Below the pieces are notes generated by a model. The model had not been told where the DNA came from and made no database searches. It was given only the letters and a program-made list of their open reading frames with translations. The position numbers were made by a program, and so were the translations under genes. From positions 1-10,797 of the forward strand of contig CAYUEN010000047.1 of the NCBI GenBank assembly GCA_964443745.1: a stretch of DNA of 10,797 bases. Direction: 5' to 3'. Source of the stretch: CAYUEN01 sp964443745. Lineage in GTDB: Bacteria; Campylobacterota; Campylobacteria; Campylobacterales; QNZT01. Of this stretch, positions 5,837 through 10,797 are shown one piece after another. Numbering within the stretch: the stretch's first letter is position 1; every line of letters begins with the position of its first letter.

Positions 5837-6443
5837 GGAGATAGTCGTAATCGCTCAGGATAAATTCCAAACCCGTCATCGCCCCGTCATGATAAAGCGG
5901 GGTTCGGGCTTCGTTTTTGACGTTGATCAAATAGAGCGGTGCCCACTGCAACAGATGGTTTTCCAAAAAAGATCTCTGGATCTCCTCAAGCTCCTGTGCC
6001 GCGGAGATATCGTCGTTTTGGAGCGCTTTCGCCTCCGCTTCGCAGAGCATATACACAAACTCCAGCTCCGCACCGATATGGTCGGGAGAGACGATGCGGG
6101 CTTTGTCTTTTTCGACGATATAGTCGAATTTTTCGTAAAACTGTATGACCGGATTGTCGCCTCCGCTTTCGATCATACCGTCTTCGCGCATATAGAAGCT
6201 TTCGTACGGAACGAGATTGATGAGCGAAATTTCGGTAAAATCGACATTCAGATGTCTCTCGATCAGATCCTTTTTGGAAAGCTCATGATAGAGATCCCAT
6301 TCGAAGAGATTGGGGAAGAACTCTTTTATGTCCTCTTGTTCGACGGTTTTTAGTAGTTTTTCGTCCGCCTCCTGCATAAAGACTCTGGAGTAGAGCGCAT
6401 AAAGCAATCCTCTCTGTTTCGTTTCCACCAATTTTTCTTTCAT
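5829..6443 (-). CDS. TorD/DmsD-family molybdoenzyme chaperone
   Basis: This 204-residue, all-helical cytoplasmic protein is of the TorD/DmsD/NarJ group. These chaperones bind the Tat signal of one partner molybdoenzyme, help insert the cofactor and delay export until folding is complete. Family features seen are an N-terminal helix RGLLYALYSRVF (11-22), LVPYESFY (77-84), PDHIGAELEFVYML (120-133) with the Asp-His pair typical of the family, and FLENHLLQWAP (159-169). Length is normal (about 200). The start is ATG 6443 with GAGGAAG just upstream. It lies 66 bases after the catalytic subunit gene, with a hairpin in the gap. Its partner is almost certainly that Tat-targeted catalytic subunit. Confidence 0.87.
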   Translation of the reverse strand: MKEKLVETKQRGLLYALYSRVFMQEADEKLLKTVEQEDIKEFFPNLFEWDLYHELSKKDLIERHLNVDFTEISLINLVPYESFYMREDGMIESGGDNPVIQFYEKFDYIVEKDKARIVSPDHIGAELEFVYMLCEAEAKALQNDDISAAQELEEIQRSFLENHLLQWAPLYLINVKNEARTPLYHDGAMTGLEFILSDYDYLHA

Positions 6444-6474
6444 AACTTCCTCGTTGTTCGATGTTTCGGGCAGA

Positions 6475-6497
6475 GCGGAGAGCGAAACGCTCCCCGC
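6475..6497 (-). promoter_or_regulatory. Intra-operon stem-loop between catalytic subunit and chaperone genes
   Basis: On the - strand GCGGGGAGCG (6488-6497) pairs with CGCTCTCCGC (6475-6484) around a TTT loop: ten pairs including one G-U. It starts 13 bases after the catalytic gene stop and about 30 bases before the chaperone ATG. No U-run follows, so it is not a standard terminator. It may be a partial terminator, an RNA-processing site or a 3' stabiliser that lowers accessory-gene expression relative to the structural genes. Confidence 0.6.
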
Positions 6498-6509
6498 ACA
6501 GTATACGAT

Positions 6510-9500
6510 TTACGATTTGATTTTGAACGCATAGGCTTTATCCGTCAACGGCACGACGGGGCGATTGATGTGTCTGGGACGACGGATTTTGTTGCTTGCA
6601 TCCAGCGGACGTGTGAGTTTGTCTCTCCATGCGCGAAACGTCTCCATGTTGTTTTCGTAATTGACGTAGATATCTCCTATCTTGTCGTCTTCACCCGCTT
6701 TTTCCAAGATCACTTTCTGATGCCAGGCGTGATTGCCCGCGATCGGGTCGGGGTGTACCGGAGCGACGGCGTTTTGCCAAGCGCCCGTTAAACCGTCCCA
6801 CCAGATGTTGTCGGTATCTTTGTTGTACTCTTTGAACTGCCACGGCTTCATCGGTTCGATGCCGCCTTTTGCCGTCATTTTGGCGATTTTGCCGTCGTCT
6901 TCCAGTGCGTAGAGCGGAGCGCCGACCCCCATTACGCCGAGTTTGTGTTTGAATCCCGGAATATCGACGGCGTTTTTGAGTTTCCAGCGTCCGGCATGGT
7001 GCGAACAGGCGAGCACACCCGGTCGCGTCGCTTCGGTGACGATCGCCATACCGATAAAATAACCGCTTTCCAGACCGCTGACCGTATCGACGATGCGCAC
7101 TTTGACGGCTTCGCGGTTTTTGATTCCCAGGCGTTCGGCGTCTTTGGTGTAGATCCATACCGGGTTGTGGTTCTGGCTGATCTCCATCAGGTGCTTGGAG
7201 TTGACCGAGCGGGTATGGATGTTGTATGGCAGACGGTAGATCGTATTGAGCGCGAATTCGTTCTCGCCTTTCATATAGTCATGATGCACTTGCGTGACCA
7301 GATGGATCATTTTCCTGCGCTCTCCTTCGTTTCTGGGATAGATGGGGATCGCGTATTCCGGCCAGTGGAACTCTTCGAGCCAGTCGACGTAAAAGTCGAG
7401 TTTGCGGCTGAGCGTCGCGAAACCTTCGACGAATTTACCGTCGACTTCGACGCCGATCGGTTTTTTCTTTTCGCCGTGTTTGGCCCAGAGTACGCCGAAT
7501 TCGTCCCGTTCGACATCCTCCTCTTTGTAGGTGTGGCCGTGAGAGGTGATCGTTTTGTTCTTTCTGTCGATTTTGAGTTCGTGCTCCTGGGGTCTGTAGA
7601 CGTCTGTCGCTTCCGTCCATGCTCCATGGTCTCTCATATATTCGTAGCACGGAAATTCGCTTTCGGGATACTCTCTTTTTGCCGCCGCTTTGAGGTTGGG
7701 TAGCAGGCTGAATCCCGCATCGTAATACTCCGCGATCGTCACGGGACGGCTAGGATCCTTTTTGCTCGCCCAGTACTTTTTGATACCCAGACTTCCGTCG
7801 GGATCGGCGTAGTAGTAGAGAATATTCATCCAAAACTCGTTCTCCTCCCAGATCTCTCCGAGCCCCGCTTTCATATGCGCTTCGAGTGTCGCGCGATTGA
7901 TATTTTTGGGTTTCCATCCCATCTTCTCCAGCGCGACGCGAAGAGCGGGCTGTCTAAATGCCGTCCACTGTTCCGGTTTGGTCGGTTCGGATTGTTGGTC
8001 GTGTCGCTCTCCCGCCAACCCCGTGGGCAGAATGTAGTCGCAATACCAGTTGGTTTCACTCCAAGTCGGAGAGAGGTTCATCGACATTTCGACTTTCTTC
8101 TCATCCTTGAGCACGTCGATCCACCTGAAGCCGTCGGGATTGATCCAGACCGGATTGTACATTCTCGGAATGTAGAGTGCGAGTTTGTCCGGGATTTTGA
8201 GTCCTTTGTCGTTCCACTTTTCGCGCCATTCGTCATCCGCCAGCAGATGCGGGAAGATCATACTCATCTCATAGGTCGAAAGCGGATATTCCGGCGGCCA
8301 TATCAGTTCGTTCCATACATCGACTTTCGGCGGTTTTTTGCCCGCGACTGTAGCTTTGTCGCCCTTTCTGCCGATAGAGATTTTGTGCCAGTGGTGCCAG
8401 CTCACGCCCCCCTTGTCTCCCGCCATCGCACCGCGAAGCGTCAACAGCAGGAATCCGGCTCTGGTGTTCATCCAACCGCCCCTGTGGCCGATGGTTCCCG
8501 CTCTCCAGAGATAGGTGGCGACGCGAGGCCCCGCGTCGATGAACATCTCGAACATCCGGTCGAGTTTGTGTTCTTGGCCCTCGAGTTTGCACTCCTTGAT
8601 CGTAAACTCTTTGGTGTAGGGAGCGTAGATCTCTTTGAGCATTTCGATAAAGGCTTCGTAGGTACGCTCTTTGGGCACCTCGCCGATATAGCCGAATTGT
8701 ACCATCTTGTTCAGGTAGGCGTCATCCGCCATCAGACGATCCCAATTGACCCAGTTTCTGACGAATTCATGATGGACCAGATCCCTCCCGTCGGGTCCCT
8801 TTTCGTGCAAGACGCGGTTGACCATATGCAGATAGAGTGCCGCTTCGGTTCCGGGCCATGGCGAAATCCAAAGATCGGCGATACCCGCGGAGTTGCTAAG
8901 ACGTGGATCGATGACGATCATCTTCGCGCCGTTTTTGCGTGCGTCGGCGATATATCCGGCCGATTGCTGGAAGTAGTGTCCGGCATCGGCGGCATGGGAG
9001 GATTGGAGGAAGATCAGTTTCGCGCCCGCCCAATCGGGAGAGTTTCTATCGTCGTTCGCCCACTGGATCGATCCTTCTCGCGCACCCGCCGAGCAGATGT
9101 TGGTGTGAGAATTGTAGCCGTCCAGGCCCATCGTGTGAGGCACCCTGTGTCCGAAACCGTTTTCGTTCGGACGCCCCACCTGGTAGACGATCATCTTTTT
9201 GGAAAATTCGTCGCCTTTTTTGAGCGTCTTGTTGATATGGGCGCCGATTTCTTTCATCGCCTGATCCCAGGTGATGCGGATCCACTTACCATCACCCCTT
9301 TTGGAACCGGGCGCGCGTTTGATAGGAAAAGGGATACGATCGGGATCGTACATTTGACTCATCGTACCGTATCCTTTGGCGCAGTTTCTGCCGCGGCTGG
9401 CGGTATGCAGCGGATTTCCCATATATTTGCGTACCGTCAGCGTCTTCTTGTCGACCCACGCCGTCAATCCGCATCCCGCTTCGCAGTTGGAGCAGACGGT

Positions 9501-9788
9501 AGGTACGATCGTATAGTCATGCACTTCGATACCGTCCGGATTTTCTTTCGAGCGTACGCCGTTTCTGCCGGTGCCGCCTCGTTTCCAGTCGTCTCCGTCC
9601 AACTCGAGAAAGCTGTCCCATTCGCTTTGCGGAGGATAGAAATCCAGGCTCGCGGGAGTGGGGGTGAATTTCGATTTCTCTTCGGATTCCTGCGCGACGA
9701 TATTCGTAAATACGCCCGTCGCCACGGTCGCACCGGCTACACCGTAAGCCGTGCCTTTTAAAAATTTTCTTCTACTTTCCAAAAACAT
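6510..9788 (-). CDS. Tat-exported molybdopterin oxidoreductase catalytic subunit (DMSO reductase family; Psr/Phs/Ttr-like)
   Basis: This 1092-residue periplasmic catalytic subunit begins with a Tat signal: SRRKFLKG at 5-12, then a hydrophobic segment to about 30. A [4Fe-4S] site follows with Cys99, Cys102, Cys106 and Cys136 (VCSNCEAGCGL ... SRGRNCAKGYG). NSHTNICSAGAREG (226-239) places Cys232 as the probable molybdenum ligand, as in the polysulfide, thiosulfate, tetrathionate and arsenate reductase branches. Typical family segments include MIVIDPRLSNSAGIADLW (290-307), ETNWYCDYILPTGLAGERHD in the middle, and a C-terminal MGD-binding domain (NPVWIYTKDAERLGIKNREA onward). It is longer than PsrA/PhsA (about 760) and slightly longer than typical TtrA (about 1020). 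A strong AGGAGG site eight bases before ATG 9788 overlaps the NrfD stop. It works with the upstream B and C subunits; the substrate (polysulfide, tetrathionate, selenite, arsenate or other) is unresolved. Confidence 0.9.
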   Translation of the reverse strand: MFLESRRKFLKGTAYGVAGATVATGVFTNIVAQESEEKSKFTPTPASLDFYPPQSEWDSFLELDGDDWKRGGTGRNGVRSKENPDGIEVHDYTIVPTVCSNCEAGCGLTAWVDKKTLTVRKYMGNPLHTASRGRNCAKGYGTMSQMYDPDRIPFPIKRAPGSKRGDGKWIRITWDQAMKEIGAHINKTLKKGDEFSKKMIVYQVGRPNENGFGHRVPHTMGLDGYNSHTNICSAGAREGSIQWANDDRNSPDWAGAKLIFLQSSHAADAGHYFQQSAGYIADARKNGAKMIVIDPRLSNSAGIADLWISPWPGTEAALYLHMVNRVLHEKGPDGRDLVHHEFVRNWVNWDRLMADDAYLNKMVQFGYIGEVPKERTYEAFIEMLKEIYAPYTKEFTIKECKLEGQEHKLDRMFEMFIDAGPRVATYLWRAGTIGHRGGWMNTRAGFLLLTLRGAMAGDKGGVSWHHWHKISIGRKGDKATVAGKKPPKVDVWNELIWPPEYPLSTYEMSMIFPHLLADDEWREKWNDKGLKIPDKLALYIPRMYNPVWINPDGFRWIDVLKDEKKVEMSMNLSPTWSETNWYCDYILPTGLAGERHDQQSEPTKPEQWTAFRQPALRVALEKMGWKPKNINRATLEAHMKAGLGEIWEENEFWMNILYYYADPDGSLGIKKYWASKKDPSRPVTIAEYYDAGFSLLPNLKAAAKREYPESEFPCYEYMRDHGAWTEATDVYRPQEHELKIDRKNKTITSHGHTYKEEDVERDEFGVLWAKHGEKKKPIGVEVDGKFVEGFATLSRKLDFYVDWLEEFHWPEYAIPIYPRNEGERRKMIHLVTQVHHDYMKGENEFALNTIYRLPYNIHTRSVNSKHLMEISQNHNPVWIYTKDAERLGIKNREAVKVRIVDTVSGLESGYFIGMAIVTEATRPGVLACSHHAGRWKLKNAVDIPGFKHKLGVMGVGAPLYALEDDGKIAKMTAKGGIEPMKPWQFKEYNKDTDNIWWDGLTGAWQNAVAPVHPDPIAGNHAWHQKVILEKAGEDDKIGDIYVNYENNMETFRAWRDKLTRPLDASNKIRRPRHINRPVVPLTDKAYAFKIKS

Positions 9789-9791
9789 TTA

Positions 9792-9802
9792 CCTCTCCTC
9801 CT
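9792..9802 (-). promoter_or_regulatory. Ribosome site of the catalytic subunit, overlapping the NrfD stop
   Basis: AGGAGG (9797-9802 on the - strand), within AGGAGGAGAGG, begins in the TAG stop of the membrane-subunit gene and sits eight bases before the catalytic ATG. It predicts efficient, possibly coupled translation of the two subunits. Confidence 0.7.
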
Positions 9803-10703
9803 AGCTCAGTGATAGTAGTTGTGGGATGATGAGCCACACATGTTTGGTGATGTACAGGCCCGCGATCGCAAGTACTCCAGCGAGTTTCAACAGCGATCCG
9901 TTGCCCTCTTTCGTCGCTTTGAACGCGATAATAAATGGCAAAACGAAAGCGATCAACTGTCCCGCCCAGAACATCGTATTGTATGCGCCGCCGGCATGGA
10001 TATGCTCGATCGTCGCTTCCGCTTCGGCCAGTTTCCAAGAGAAGAAATATTCGCCCATATACATCGCAAACGCCAAAAACGCGCTCACCGCCAGGATGAT
10101 ACCCAGATCGCGTCTGGCCTCTTTGTTCCATTTACCGCTAAAGAGTGCCAACGTACCCGCACCGGTCAAAAGCGCCGCCAACGCCATCTGTACCAGCTCG
10201 GCAGGCGTTTGCCAGAGTTCTCTTGCCACCGCTTCTCCCATGATGACCGCGGTGTAGAGTGTGACGGGCACCGCCAAGATGACCGCCGCTTTGAGCAGCG
10301 TATCGTAAAGACCGTCGGTTCGTTTTTTGACGACGACCAGATAGGCCATAAAGGCGATCACACCCGTAAGTGCCGTCGCGAACCACGCCCCCACGGTGAT
10401 CGCGGAAGTCCAATGCGGGTGGAGAAAAATATTGATCATGCGAAACGGCTGATGTAGATCCAGCAGTGTGAAGAGCAGGAAGATATTCAAAAAGACGAAC
10501 GCCACGATCGGCAGGATCTTTTTGAGTCCCGGAAGATTTTCGCTTTTATAGCGTGCCAGCAGGTAGCCGCCTACCAGTATCACGCCTGTGGCGATACTCT
10601 TCGCCCACATATTCAGGGTGATCATCCAGCCCCAAACGATACCGGGAAGCGCGACGTCCAAAGTGACGATCGCATTGTTGAAACTGTGTGCATGTTCTAC
10701 CAT
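9801..10703 (-). CDS. NrfD/PsrC-like membrane subunit of the molybdoenzyme
   Basis: This 300-residue integral membrane protein has about eight hydrophobic helices (roughly 25-50, 62-82, 101-124, 134-156, 168-188, 198-220, 243-262 and 270-294). It is of the NrfD/PsrC family, which exchanges electrons between the quinone pool and the periplasmic iron-sulfur and molybdenum subunits. NrfD-type features are the DLHQPFRMINIFLHPHWTS segment (82-100), equivalent to DLGRP...NFxxTS in relatives, and the following GAW (105-107). There is no haem-ligand pattern of the b-type NarI/FdnI family. The start is ATG 10703 with AAAGGGG upstream, directly after the stop of the iron-sulfur subunit. The catalytic subunit gene follows after 12 bases. 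Electron direction (menaquinol to substrate or the reverse) cannot be read from this sequence. Confidence 0.88.
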   Translation of the reverse strand: MVEHAHSFNNAIVTLDVALPGIVWGWMITLNMWAKSIATGVILVGGYLLARYKSENLPGLKKILPIVAFVFLNIFLLFTLLDLHQPFRMINIFLHPHWTSAITVGAWFATALTGVIAFMAYLVVVKKRTDGLYDTLLKAAVILAVPVTLYTAVIMGEAVARELWQTPAELVQMALAALLTGAGTLALFSGKWNKEARRDLGIILAVSAFLAFAMYMGEYFFSWKLAEAEATIEHIHAGGAYNTMFWAGQLIAFVLPFIIAFKATKEGNGSLLKLAGVLAIAGLYITKHVWLIIPQLLSLS

Positions 10704-10704
10704 C

Positions 10705-10797
10705 TTAATGCCCCTTTCCTATGTGTTTGAGGTGTGTGATGTTGTTGAAGAGGTTGTATCCCTCCTCGCGTTTGGCTGCCAGAGGGTTGAGCTGTAC
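10705..10797 (-). CDS. C-terminus of probable [4Fe-4S] electron-transfer subunit (partial)
   Basis: An open - strand frame enters from the right edge and ends in TAA at 10705-10707, giving 30 residues that end in THLKHIGKGH. They contain no cysteine, so the sequence alone does not prove the family. The basic tail, the position just before an NrfD gene (1 base between stop and next ATG) and the B-C-A order of ttr-type operons all point to the four-cluster iron-sulfur B subunit. The operon promoter must lie beyond the window. Confidence 0.6.
   Translation of the reverse strand, partial: VQLNPLAAKREEGYNLFNNITHLKHIGKGH

Noticed and set aside
5207..6353. Long + strand frames over the ferredoxin and TorD genes
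   Set aside because: They are antisense to two strongly supported genes and show no recognisable motifs.
7875..9761. 628-codon open frame on the + strand
   Set aside because: It lies wholly antisense to the well-supported molybdoenzyme gene. The translation shows no domain pattern; long antisense frames are common opposite GC-rich genes with biased codons.
1..10797. CRISPR arrays, tRNA genes, insertion sequences
   Set aside because: No regularly spaced repeats, cloverleaf sequences, transposase frames or terminal inverted repeats were seen on either strand.

Overview
The window looks like part of a chromosome from a sulfur- or metalloid-respiring member of the Campylobacterota (former Epsilonproteobacteria). 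This is inferred from protein content and gene arrangement, not from a database match. The supporting signs are an Aer/CetB-type PAS protein paired with a short-loop chemoreceptor, a Tat-exported molybdoenzyme with an NrfD-type membrane anchor, and a very compact layout with frequent gene overlaps. The molybdoenzyme genes look clearly more GC-rich than the left third of the window by inspection.

Left edge (1-1032, + strand). The window opens inside the 3' end of a 5S rRNA gene. After about 100 bases of spacer with a good sigma-70-type promoter comes an aspartoacylase-family metal-dependent amidohydrolase gene.

Chemotaxis block (1043-3030, - strand). A PAS-only cytoplasmic protein, probably flavin-binding, overlaps by 4 bases (ATGA) with a methyl-accepting transducer. 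The transducer has two membrane helices, almost no periplasmic loop and a C-terminal CZB zinc-binding domain. The arrangement matches the two-protein CetA/CetB energy-taxis receptor of Campylobacter.

DUF523 gene (3082-3576, + strand). This is a small Cys-containing protein with a TTG start. It is divergent from the taxis pair, and its 3' end overlaps the end of the large operon by 23 bases.

Molybdoenzyme operon (10797 down to 3554, - strand, still open at the right edge). In transcription order it holds the C-terminus of a probable iron-sulfur electron-transfer subunit, an NrfD/PsrC-like quinone-reactive membrane subunit, a 1092-residue Tat-targeted molybdopterin catalytic subunit, a TorD-family chaperone, a 358-residue protein with four predicted [4Fe-4S] sites, a degenerate shikimate-dehydrogenase-like protein and an orphan 154-residue protein. 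The B-C-A subunit order is that of tetrathionate reductase operons, but the substrate cannot be read from the sequence. The last four genes are probably cytoplasmic maturation or electron-delivery factors. The AroE-like protein is the most unusual: it keeps the family fold pattern but has lost the catalytic Lys and Asp.

No CRISPR array, tRNA, insertion sequence or prophage gene was seen. No stretch longer than about 100 bases lacks a gene.
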